DNA of 64,000 nt from Punica granatum. Lineage: Eukaryota > Streptophyta > Magnoliopsida > Myrtales > Lythraceae. The notes below the pieces were generated by a model. The model searched no databases. It worked only from the letters and a program-made list of their open reading frames with translations, and was not told the DNA's origin. Made by a program: the position numbers and the translations under genes. Below are positions 9,834 to 18,475 of this stretch, in pieces. Location: the NCBI RefSeq assembly GCF_007655135.1, contig NC_045131.1:19328001-19392000 (forward strand). The letters run 5' to 3'. The number at the start of each line of letters is the position of its first letter. Position 1 is the first letter of the stretch.

Positions 9834-12800
9834 TCATGGATAGTATTTCTTGAGTGTATCAGCATTGACCGGAAGAGCATTCTCGTTCCCGTCCATATCA
9901 TTGAGAATGATTGCCCCACCGTCAAAGACTTCTTTAACAATGAAGGGACCGTCGTATTTGTAAGCGAATTTGCCCCTGGAATCAGGGGCAATATGCAGAA
10001 CCTTTCGCAGGACGAGGTCGCCGGGGCTGAACTCGCGGGGACGAACTTTCTTGTTAAAAGCTCGGGCCATTCTTTGCTGATAGCACTGACCGTGGCAAAG
10101 TGCTGTTAGCCGCTTCTCATCAATGAGATTGAGCTGTTCGTAGCGTTGCTTTGCCCACTCTGCTTCCTTGAGCTTGGACTCGGCAAGGATCCTCATAGAG
10201 GGAATCTCTACTTCGATTGGAAGAACTGCTTCCATGCCGTAGACCAAAGAGTATGGGGTTGATCCAGTGGACGAGCGGATAGAAGTCCGATACGCCAAGA
10301 GTGCGAATGGGAGCATCTCGTGCCAGTCTCTGTAATTAACTGTCATCTTTTCGATGATCTTCTTTATGTTCTTGTTTGCTGCCTCTACTGCACCGTTCAT
10401 TTGTGGACGATACGGAGAGGAGTTGCGGTGTAGAATCTTGAACTGTGCACAGAGCTCATCGATGAGCTTATTGTTCAAATTCTTGGCGTTGTCTGTGACA
10501 AGTGTCGCAGGGACCCCGTAACGTGCAATGATGTCACGTCTGAGGAAGCGTGCCACGGTCTTTGCAGTGACTGATGCAAGAGTGATAGCTTCGATCCATT
10601 TGGTGAAGTAGTCGATAGCTACCAATATGTACAAGTGCCCATTGGATGCTTTGGGGTTAATAGGACCAATCACGTCCATGCCCCACATTGAAAAGGGCCA
10701 CGGAGCAGCCATTGGATGCAGCTCATTGGGTGGTGCTCTGATCTGATTTGCGTAAACTTGACACAAGTGACAGTGCCTGACATGTTTGACGCAGTCAGTC
10801 TCCATGGTGGACCAGAAGTACCCAAGTCGCATGAGCTTCTTTGCTAGCATGAGCCCGTTCATATGAGGTCCGCAATTTCCCTCGTGCACTTCTTCCATGA
10901 GGCGTTGTGCCTCATTCTCATCAACACACCGAAGCAGTGTGGCATCGAAAGAACGGCGGTAAAGGATTTCACCGCTCAGGAAGAAATTTGCTGCAATGCG
11001 CCGAAGAGTCCTCCGGTCATGTCGATCGGTGAATGCTGGGAACTGACCCGTTTGTAGCAAGTGTTTAATGTCTGCGTACCACGGCTTGCCGTCGATAGCG
11101 TCGATTACATCGCAATGGGCAGGACCCTGAGCAATCTCAAATTCGAGGGGCTCGATGAGATTCTCTTTTGTAATGCTAACCATGGAAGCGAGTGTTGCGA
11201 GTGCATCAGCGAACTGGTTCTTCATGCGTGGTGTGTATGTAAATGAGATGTCCTTGAAGTTTTCTGTCAAGTCTTCAAGGTACTCATGATATGGCACCAG
11301 TTTTGGATCTTTCGTCTTCCATTGTTTGAGTGTCTGAAAGATTGTGAGCATGGAATCTCCAAACACTTCAAGCTCCTTGACTTTGAGGTCGATTGCCGCC
11401 TGCAAGCCGAGGATACATGCCTCATATTCGGCTATGTTGTTGGTGCAGGGGAAATCAATCTTCGCTGCAACAGGAAAATGGCGCCCTTCCGGGGATATCA
11501 GCACTGCGCCAATCCCTGATCCGGTGGAATTAACTGCACCATCGAAGTACATCTTCCATCTGGTGGTTTCCTCCTCACCACTCATTTGGAGGATTTTTTC
11601 GTCGGGGAAATCAGAGTCGATCGGTGTGTCATCGACAATCGGGAATTCTGCTAAATGATCTGCTATCGCTTGGCCCTTGACTGATGTGCGCGACACATAT
11701 TCGATGTCGTACTCCGTCAGTTGGCAACGCCATTTTGCTATGTTCCTCATGGAGGACGGAGTACTAAGCAGATATTTCAAAGGATCTGTCTTCGACAGCA
11801 GGCGAACAGTATGGTAGAGAGTGTATTGCCGGAGTCTCTGCATGACCCACACAAGTGCGCAACACATTTTCTCTATCTCAGGGTAGTTGGACTCCCCTTC
11901 AGTGAACTTTTTGCTCAAATAATAAATGGCTCGCTCTGCGTGAGAGGACTCGTCCTTTTGTCCTAACATGCATCCGATGGATTGTCGGCGCACCGTCAAG
12001 TACAAAATGAGAGGACGATCAGGTGAAGGTGGAACTAACACCGGCGGCTGACTTAAATATGCCTTGATGGTATCAAAAGCTTTCTGACACTCATCATCCC
12101 ATTCGACCGCTGCATTCTTGCGAAGCAAACGGAAGAGTGGTTGGCACTTGTCTGTCAAATTTGCGATGAAACGCGCGATGTAATTCAGCCGTCCTAAGAA
12201 GCTCCTCACTTCGCGCACTGTCGATGGAGGGGGCAATTCCATGATCGCTTTAACTTTGTCAGGGTCGACCTTGATGCCTTCCTCACTGACTATAAACCCT
12301 AACAATTTCCCTGACTTGACGCCAAATGTGCATTTTGTTGGGTTAAGTCGGAGTTTGTATTTCTTGAGGCGGTCGAACAATCGTTTGAGGTTAACCAAAT
12401 GATCTTCTCCTTCTTTGGACTTCGCGATCATGTCGTCTACATAGACCTCGATCTCTTTATGCATCATGTCATGAAAGAGAGTGACCATTGCTCGTTGATA
12501 GGTTGCCCCGGCATTTTTGAGACCGAAAGGCATGACCTTGTAGCAAAATGTACCCCACATCGTGATGAATGTGGTCTTGACTTTGTCTTCTTCGGCCATC
12601 TGAATCTGATTGTATCCAGAGAAACCGTCCATGAAGGAGAATTGTGAGTGGCGTGCTGTATTGTCCACCAAGACATCGATGTGTGGCAGCGGAAAATTAT
12701 CCTTTGGGCTAGCCCTATTGAGATCTCGGTAGTCGATGCAGACTCTGACTTTCCCATTTTTCTTTTCCACTGGAACAATGTTCGCTACCCATTCAGAGTA

Positions 12801-13283
12801 ATTGCATACCTCCAGGAATCCCGCGTCTACTTGCTTGATGACTTCTTCCTTAATGCGTAAGAGAAGGTCAGCTCTTTGACGTCGCAAGTGTTGGCGTTTG
12901 GGTGGGAATCTTTCAGTATCGAGTGGGAGGAAATGCTTTACGATTGAGGGGTCTAGGCCTGGCATATCGGCGTAGGACCAAGCGAAGACCTCCTGGTACT
13001 CTGTCAAGAAGTCGATCATTCGGGTCCTCTGTGCAGAGTCGAGTCCTATTCCGATTCTAAGGGTGCGTGGTTCGTCTGCATTGCCTACGTTGATGTCTTC
13101 GGTTGGCTCAACGGAAGTGAGTTGGTGGTTTTCGAGACGATGCAAACTCTCTTCTATCTCGGGCACGCGACCATCCTCGTCAAGTCCTTCCCCGAAGTAT
13201 ATGGGTAGGGACTTTCCGAGATGTGTTTCGAGTGAATCCGAATCGTTATATCCATGATTTGGATTCGATTGGAGCCTGGACAT
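9834..13283 (-). CDS. pol: Ty3/Gypsy Tat-type Pol: reverse transcriptase, two RNase H domains, integrase
   Basis: 1149 codons, uninterrupted. Reverse transcriptase lies at about residues 165-350 with YVDD at 281-284. The usual Gypsy RNase H follows at about 415-540 but its first catalytic Asp position reads Thr (LYLTV), so it is degenerate. A second, archaeal-type RNase H is at about 575-700 (YFDGA with D581, AEYEA, GDS, ADALA), the hallmark of the Tat clade. Integrase has an HHCC finger (H800, H807, C838, C841) and D870, D931, E967 with 35 residues between the last two. It copies the element RNA and inserts the DNA. The ATG at 13283 may not be the true start: a frame-preserving GT-AG intron would join it to gag-protease upstream. 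All integrase, RT and second RNase H catalytic residues are present. Confidence 0.93.
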   Translation of the reverse strand: MSRLQSNPNHGYNDSDSLETHLGKSLPIYFGEGLDEDGRVPEIEESLHRLENHQLTSVEPTEDINVGNADEPRTLRIGIGLDSAQRTRMIDFLTEYQEVFAWSYADMPGLDPSIVKHFLPLDTERFPPKRQHLRRQRADLLLRIKEEVIKQVDAGFLEVCNYSEWVANIVPVEKKNGKVRVCIDYRDLNRASPKDNFPLPHIDVLVDNTARHSQFSFMDGFSGYNQIQMAEEDKVKTTFITMWGTFCYKVMPFGLKNAGATYQRAMVTLFHDMMHKEIEVYVDDMIAKSKEGEDHLVNLKRLFDRLKKYKLRLNPTKCTFGVKSGKLLGFIVSEEGIKVDPDKVKAIMELPPPSTVREVRSFLGRLNYIARFIANLTDKCQPLFRLLRKNAAVEWDDECQKAFDTIKAYLSQPPVLVPPSPDRPLILYLTVRRQSIGCMLGQKDESSHAERAIYYLSKKFTEGESNYPEIEKMCCALVWVMQRLRQYTLYHTVRLLSKTDPLKYLLSTPSSMRNIAKWRCQLTEYDIEYVSRTSVKGQAIADHLAEFPIVDDTPIDSDFPDEKILQMSGEEETTRWKMYFDGAVNSTGSGIGAVLISPEGRHFPVAAKIDFPCTNNIAEYEACILGLQAAIDLKVKELEVFGDSMLTIFQTLKQWKTKDPKLVPYHEYLEDLTENFKDISFTYTPRMKNQFADALATLASMVSITKENLIEPLEFEIAQGPAHCDVIDAIDGKPWYADIKHLLQTGQFPAFTDRHDRRTLRRIAANFFLSGEILYRRSFDATLLRCVDENEAQRLMEEVHEGNCGPHMNGLMLAKKLMRLGYFWSTMETDCVKHVRHCHLCQVYANQIRAPPNELHPMAAPWPFSMWGMDVIGPINPKASNGHLYILVAIDYFTKWIEAITLASVTAKTVARFLRRDIIARYGVPATLVTDNAKNLNNKLIDELCAQFKILHRNSSPYRPQMNGAVEAANKNIKKIIEKMTVNYRDWHEMLPFALLAYRTSIRSSTGSTPYSLVYGMEAVLPIEVEIPSMRILAESKLKEAEWAKQRYEQLNLIDEKRLTALCHGQCYQQRMARAFNKKVRPREFSPGDLVLRKVLHIAPDSRGKFAYKYDGPFIVKEVFDGGAIILNDMDGNENALPVNADTLKKYYP

Positions 13284-13463
13284 GAAAGTGAATTGTCTTA
13301 GAAATTAAAGATGTTAGAAGCGAGTGCAAGAGAGAATTTAGGGACAGGAAATCAAAAACATGCAGGGATTCTATTAACAAGCCATAACAAAAACCCCTCT
13401 TCTGTCATGTGGCTTATGGCATTGCCGACATGCAGGTAGCATTATGTATAAAGACCGTCTTAC
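13276..13463 (-). other. Candidate 188-nt intron joining gag-protease to pol
   Basis: On the minus strand a GTAAGA donor starts at 13463, overlapping the TAA stop of gag-protease. An acceptor ending CATGTCCAG finishes at 13276, with CTAAC and CTAAG branch-like sequences upstream and a T-rich tract. Removing it leaves two bases of a codon at the donor and one at the acceptor, so gag-protease continues exactly in the pol frame. Ogre-type Tat elements are known to carry an intron between protease and reverse transcriptase. The alternatives are separate initiation at the pol ATG or a frameshift. Confidence 0.6.
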
Positions 13464-16400
13464 ACATCGGCAACTATGGCCGAGTAGAGCGGGATTGAAG
13501 TCCAGTTGGTAAGCTCCTCATCCTCCTGTGCAGGACGGATATGAACCTTAGAAGATGTCTCCTCAATGACGGCATGTATGGCTGGCAAAGCCAAAAACGC
13601 TTCAACCGCATCCGAAGAGAAGTCATCTGTTTCAGTGATTGGGTTCTCTGAGGTGTCTCCCATGATTTGTGGTGGTGCTGCAAAAAACTGTGAGAGTGGT
13701 GGAAATGGCATGCCCCTATAGAGCTTCCCATAATGTGCAGCAAGGTGGTGTAGATGTTTTCCGCGACGGGCTTGTGTGACCTCATGGCAGGAAGGGCGAA
13801 AGCCGAGTCCCCTCCTATTGCGGTATTCCTCCATTTCGATTGGTCGAAGGATTCCCTGTGCGCGTGCCCCGAGTCCAGTTCCAGGGACATAATTGTTCTT
13901 CAAGAGAACCTTTCCAATCATGCGATCAGTTCGCGATGGACTAACCTCTCCGTAGTCTCGAATTACGGAGATCATGTCAAAAGAATGGAAAGGGAGATTC
14001 TGATCTTCTCCAATGCTGATATAAGGGATGGCCGTTTCTTTATAGACCGCGTAATCTTCCTCGCCGTTGACAGTGATGAGTTTGCCTTCGGCAAAGAATT
14101 TTAACTTCTGGTGCAATGATGAAGGAACGGCGCCGGCGGCGTGAATCCATGGTCTTCCAAGTAGGAGACTAAAAGCATTGGGTATTTCCAAGATCTGGAA
14201 GGTAATAGAGAATGAGCAAGGACCCACCTCGATTAGGAGATCAATTTCACCGTTCACCACTCTCTTAGAGCCGTCAAAGGCTCGAACGGTGGTCTTGCTT
14301 GCACGAATGTGACTCATGTCCACGTTCATCTGTTTCAACGTGGAGACGGGGCAAACGTTAAGAGCAGAGCCGTTGTCGATCATGACTCGACCAACGATGT
14401 GGTTGTTGCACTTGCAAACTATGTGCAACGCCCGCAAATGTGCTTGTCCTTCCGTGGGAATTTCGTCTTCCGAAAAGGAAATCTGATTTGAGAAAATAGA
14501 ATTCACCGTCTCCTCAATTCTATTCGGTGCAGTATCTTTCGGGACTTGTGCCGCGGTGAGAACTTTCAGCAAAGCGTTCCGATGAGGTTCGGAGTTCAAA
14601 AGCAATGCGAGCAATGATATATGAGCTGGTGACTTGCTCATTTGCTCGATCACTTTGTACTCGCTTGCTTTGATCACCTTCATGAAGTCTTCGGCTTCTT
14701 GATCGGTGACCTTCTTTGTAGAGAATGACACGGCTTTTGGAGCGATTGAGGATTCAGTAGCAAGAGCCTTTCCTTTGTCAATATGCTCTGGACCCTGATA
14801 TACTCGTCCCGAACACGTGATTCCCATCGTGCTCATCTCCAATTCTGCACTGGCAACCTCGCTCTCGTATGTCCAGGGAACTCGACTATCGTGATAAGGC
14901 TCCTTTGCAGGAACTTCTATAACGAACGGGGCGGGAGCGAATGCGAGTTCTACTGGAGCATAGTTAATAGCAAATGGAATTGAGGGCTTTCGCGCATCTT
15001 CTTCCTCCTCAATAGCAGCAATGCTAATCATGTTCACAGAAGGTCCTGCACCTGATCCATGATCCGGAAGAGGATTTGCACGGACATTTGGCGGCTTCAC
15101 CTCATTAAAGGAGATTTGTCTTGCATCAATCATCTCCTGAATTTTATCCCGGAGTCTCCAACAAGTGTCCAGGGTATGACCAGGAGCACCCCGATGAAAT
15201 TCGCATCGAAGATTCTGGTTCTGCATGGACGGATCGAAACGAGGATTTGGTGCTTCCGTTTTGATCTTGTCGCCTGCAAGGAGCTGTCTGAATATGTAAG
15301 AGGGAGGAGCCGGCAAATTGGTGTATTGCTTGCGTGAACGCGGTTGAGCAGTATTGTCTTGTTGAGTTCTAGGAGCTGGGACACGTTGAGCCGGCTGAGG
15401 AGGCCTCGAAGTCGGGGGTCTAGCTGGTTGAACTTGAACAGAAGGGTACGGTTGCGGAGGTTGCGACTGGATAACAGTGGGCGGGGTTGAGAAGTAAGCT
15501 TGCGGCGTTTGATGAGGTTGCATATACTGCACGGGATGCGCATATGGCTGAGAAATCGGTAATGCAGGGGCGTAGTCCACCGACATTGGGTGTGGAGCTT
15601 GATGTCCAGGATTGACGATGCCGATAGTCGCGTTTTTGTCTCTTCTGGATGTTCCGGCAGTTTGTTTCTTCGGTGTCTCTCTGTCTTTATTCCTTGCCGG
15701 ATCTTCAATTCTTCCTAACTTAACTCCCATATCCAACTTCTTTCCTGCCTCAATCAGGTCTGAGAAAGAGGAAGTATGAGCCAGGAGATGTGAATAATAC
15801 GCGCCTCTGAGCGTAGAATGAAACAGTTGAACTTGCTGACGCTCAGTGATTGGAGGTATATGCTTTGCCGCTTTTCCCCTCCATTCCGTTGCGTATGCTT
15901 CGAAAGTTTGACTTTCTTTCATCTCTGCCATGCTAAGATCAAGAAGAGTAGGAGGTGTCTCTGCACAGAATCGGTATTGGTCGAGGAATTTCTGAGAGAG
16001 ATCTGTCCATGTAGAGATGTCGCCGGCTTTCAGGGTCATAAACCAATCTAGCGCTGATCCCGTAAGACTGTCTTGGAAAGTCTGGACGACAAATTCCTCA
16101 TAATCCCAATACGGAAGCATTTTGCTATGGTAGTGACGGAGATGATGCCGAGGGTCTTTGGTCCCGTCGTACCTCTTGAAATCTGGAATTTTGATCTTAG
16201 GGGGTAACAACATGCCTGGAAAGAGATTCCAGTCACTGTCGCTGAAGTCATGACGGGACGTGCCTGCTTGGAGGGTTCGAATGGTTTCCTCCATTCTCTT
16301 CATTCTTTTCTCCTGTTCATTTTCAGGAGGAATGTTCGTCGGTAGAACTGCAGGTGCGGCATGAGTAGGTGTGCCAGGCTCAGTGGGAGGAATATTTAGA

Positions 16401-16978
16401 GGCGGTGGAGTTTGGTAGGAGAAGCTCATTTGGGTTTGTGGAGCTTGGAATGAAAAAGGTTCCATAGTGGGAGCAGGGACTTGTGTGATCGCGACTGGAG
16501 GAACGTCGGTGGTGAACGGTTGGTGTAAATGGGGGATTGAGTAGGTATGGTGAGCGGCGGCAAAGTGATCATTGCGGGATCTGTTGATAGGAACGCCGCG
16601 GGTGGAAATGGAAATGGCATGATGTCGGAGCGGTGGTGGTGGCATAGGATCACTGACTGGAGTGATTGTCGGCACATATGTCGTTGCTGGAAAAGACATA
16701 TCTTCGCTATCAGTCACATAAAGGAGGGTCAATCGGATTCCGATGAACAGTTGTCCTGCGTTCAGGAGGCGGAGTATGGCTTGAGGAAGCTCGGTTTTGA
16801 TCCCGAAGCATTGCCATGAGCTTGTCATATTGGTGTTCATTGGCAGCCACTGATTAACGATCCCTTCAAGTGCGGCAAAGCGCACGGGATCGACACATTG
16901 GGTGACACTTGTGCAGGAGAAGGGAAGTGCGTTGGAATAGCACCGGAATACGTTGTAGGTGCTGGAGATGATATCCAC
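13460..16978 (-). CDS. gag: Ty3/Gypsy Tat-type Gag-protease with G-patch-like segment
   Basis: An open frame of 1172 codons. Residues about 255-425 are the retrotransposon Gag core (YWDYEEFVVQTF, FLDQYRF). A Pro/Gln-rich stretch follows. A degenerate zinc knuckle C-x2-H-x5-GH-x4-C is at about 592-606. An aspartic protease lies at about 855-960 with DNGS at 868-871 (Tat elements use DNG rather than DTG) and LLLGRPW at 938. A G-patch-like segment at about 1019-1062 has PGTGLG and QGILRPI. The frame opens at a GTG, not an ATG. An ATG at 17055-17057 begins a good N-terminus (MAEEQQPV) in another frame that would shift into this one near 16978, so one indel probably breaks the start. It makes the capsid and processes the polyprotein. 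Confidence 0.9.
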   Translation of the reverse strand: MDIISSTYNVFRCYSNALPFSCTSVTQCVDPVRFAALEGIVNQWLPMNTNMTSSWQCFGIKTELPQAILRLLNAGQLFIGIRLTLLYVTDSEDMSFPATTYVPTITPVSDPMPPPPLRHHAISISTRGVPINRSRNDHFAAAHHTYSIPHLHQPFTTDVPPVAITQVPAPTMEPFSFQAPQTQMSFSYQTPPPLNIPPTEPGTPTHAAPAVLPTNIPPENEQEKRMKRMEETIRTLQAGTSRHDFSDSDWNLFPGMLLPPKIKIPDFKRYDGTKDPRHHLRHYHSKMLPYWDYEEFVVQTFQDSLTGSALDWFMTLKAGDISTWTDLSQKFLDQYRFCAETPPTLLDLSMAEMKESQTFEAYATEWRGKAAKHIPPITERQQVQLFHSTLRGAYYSHLLAHTSSFSDLIEAGKKLDMGVKLGRIEDPARNKDRETPKKQTAGTSRRDKNATIGIVNPGHQAPHPMSVDYAPALPISQPYAHPVQYMQPHQTPQAYFSTPPTVIQSQPPQPYPSVQVQPARPPTSRPPQPAQRVPAPRTQQDNTAQPRSRKQYTNLPAPPSYIFRQLLAGDKIKTEAPNPRFDPSMQNQNLRCEFHRGAPGHTLDTCWRLRDKIQEMIDARQISFNEVKPPNVRANPLPDHGSGAGPSVNMISIAAIEEEEDARKPSIPFAINYAPVELAFAPAPFVIEVPAKEPYHDSRVPWTYESEVASAELEMSTMGITCSGRVYQGPEHIDKGKALATESSIAPKAVSFSTKKVTDQEAEDFMKVIKASEYKVIEQMSKSPAHISLLALLLNSEPHRNALLKVLTAAQVPKDTAPNRIEETVNSIFSNQISFSEDEIPTEGQAHLRALHIVCKCNNHIVGRVMIDNGSALNVCPVSTLKQMNVDMSHIRASKTTVRAFDGSKRVVNGEIDLLIEVGPCSFSITFQILEIPNAFSLLLGRPWIHAAGAVPSSLHQKLKFFAEGKLITVNGEEDYAVYKETAIPYISIGEDQNLPFHSFDMISVIRDYGEVSPSRTDRMIGKVLLKNNYVPGTGLGARAQGILRPIEMEEYRNRRGLGFRPSCHEVTQARRGKHLHHLAAHYGKLYRGMPFPPLSQFFAAPPQIMGDTSENPITETDDFSSDAVEAFLALPAIHAVIEETSSKVHIRPAQEDEELTNWTSIPLYSAIVADV

Positions 16979-17057
16979 GTGTATTCTTCGGGATGGACTG
17001 TGCAGGCATCGGTGGCGCGTCTTGCTCCGAGATAACAGGTTGTTGCTCTTCAGCCAT
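16979..17057 (-). pseudogene. Probable true N-terminus of Gag, out of frame
   Basis: Starting at the ATG at 17057, about 26 codons (MAEEQQPVISEQ, then a Pro-rich stretch) run in a frame offset by one from the long gag frame. The reading moves naturally into the long frame near 16978-17000, implying a single-base indel in this copy or a sequencing error. If it is real, this copy of Gag cannot be made full length. Confidence 0.5.
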
Positions 17058-17414
17058 TTTTCCGCGTGCCCGAGTAGGGTATCGATGTGACGCCAGTTGT
17101 TAATACCTATATATGTTGTAAGTGTATAAGTGCAATTGTTATGTGTTAACCATCTTTAGATGTAAATGACAGTATATAAATGCAATGAGATGTAGAGTTT
17201 AAAAACACTAATGCCATTACATCAGCTTGATTCGCGTTTCATAATTTACAAAGGCAGTAGTCTGTTCAAAAGGAAACAAAACATTAAACCGCCAACTGTT
17301 ACGACCCGTAGCTGAGTGAGCGCTACGCGGATTCTGTACAGGCAAAAACGCTCAGTAAATGAGCTCAAGGGTGGGAGATCCTGCGCGCTCTTGCCTGCGC
17401 TCGATCCAGCGTAG
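17058..17414 (-). other. Spacer between ORF1 remnant and gag
   Basis: No gene seen. AT-rich from 17100 to 17290, with two copies of TATAAGTGCAA/TATAAATGCAA-like words near 17126 and 17177. GC-richer from 17290 to 17414. Confidence 0.5.
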
Positions 17415-18375
17415 CGTTCAAAACGCGCTATTCCCTGTCTGGCCGGCTACGCGTGCACGAGTTTGAACCAACTCGCTCTGAAGCTCTCTGTGATCAGTGA
17501 GTTCTGCGCGAATATCCACTAGTCACAGCGAAGACGATCTCGTTCTGCCCTAATAACCTGCAGCTCTGTGCGTGCGACTCCTTGACTTGAGCTCTCTGCA
17601 TCGAAATGTACTGCGTGCGATGTTGCAGATCCGTGGCATGCGTAGTCGACGAACAGGTGCGAATCCATATGGATGGAACTGCATACATACGCTGCTGTAG
17701 CTGCAAAAGCTCGCTCCTCGTCAGTGGGGGATGTTCTGGGAAAGACAATTGCTGGACGATGCGCGTTGCTCCATAAGCGTCGGACCTCTCTAACCTGTAG
17801 ATCCTATCCGGGAGTGAAATTGTGTGTGTTTGACCATCTGAAGCGTTGTGTGAAGTGCGATCTGTTCTATAGGCATATCTTGTAGCCCGCCGAGTTGTCT
17901 GATGAATCGGGGATGGAAAGATAAGTGTGCTCCCCAAATGACTGATTAGGGAAGTCCTATAATCGAAGGACATCCCATGATCATGGGACCGCCAGGATTC
18001 CAACGTGTAGTCCATAAAACTGTGCTGGGGTGAGCTCCTCCATAAACTGCAATCCAGTCGGTGTAGTAGTACGGTCGGAAGGTCGAACATAGCGAGCGAT
18101 GAGTGATCGCTCGTCGGTGATACATGAAAAAGGATGAGATAAGCCGAACGGCCTGAGGTGTGCGAGAAGCCAAATCTGAAGCAAATGTGGAGATCCTCTC
18201 ATCCTGCCCCGTCGATTCTCTCGTACATAGTCAAGAGACCGAATGGTCTCAGCCAAAACGGCTTCCACATAACTATGGCCTCCTACCACTTGAGGATGAC
18301 TTGAGCAAGTGCCCCGTCTGTGAGGTTCGACGAGTACGGGAATGCATGGTTCCGAAGATGAGTAAAAGAAATCCG
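17415..18375 (-). pseudogene. Broken ORF1 (DUF7745/plant-mobile-domain-like), C-terminal two thirds
   Basis: Reading in three successive minus frames gives pieces that line up with the intact ORF1 at 30768-32258. 18000-18330 has QVVGG, AETIRSLD, RGSPHLLQIWL and SPF/RPFGL. 17880-18010 has WNPGGPM and LGSTLIFP (compare WMPPGPM and AGSTTYFP). Near 17720 it has FPEHP. 17420-17590 has a Glu/Arg-rich coiled-coil tail (RAERDRLR). Identity to the intact copy is only about half, so it is a different ORF1 lineage. The N-terminal third is missing in the assembly gap. Several frameshifts make it non-functional, unless some are sequence errors next to the gap. Confidence 0.75.
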
Positions 18376-18475
18376 NNNNNNNNNNNNNNNNNNNNNNNNN
18401 NNNNNNNNNNNNNNNNNNNNNNNNNNNNNNNNNNNNNNNNNNNNNNNNNNNNNNNNNNNNNNNNNNNNNNNNNNN
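18376..18475. other. Assembly gap, 100 N
   Basis: Exactly 100 Ns, the conventional placeholder for a gap of unknown length. By comparison with element II it should hide the N-terminal part of ORF1, the leader and PBS of element I, and about 2.8 kb of the start of LTR 2. Confidence 0.98.
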
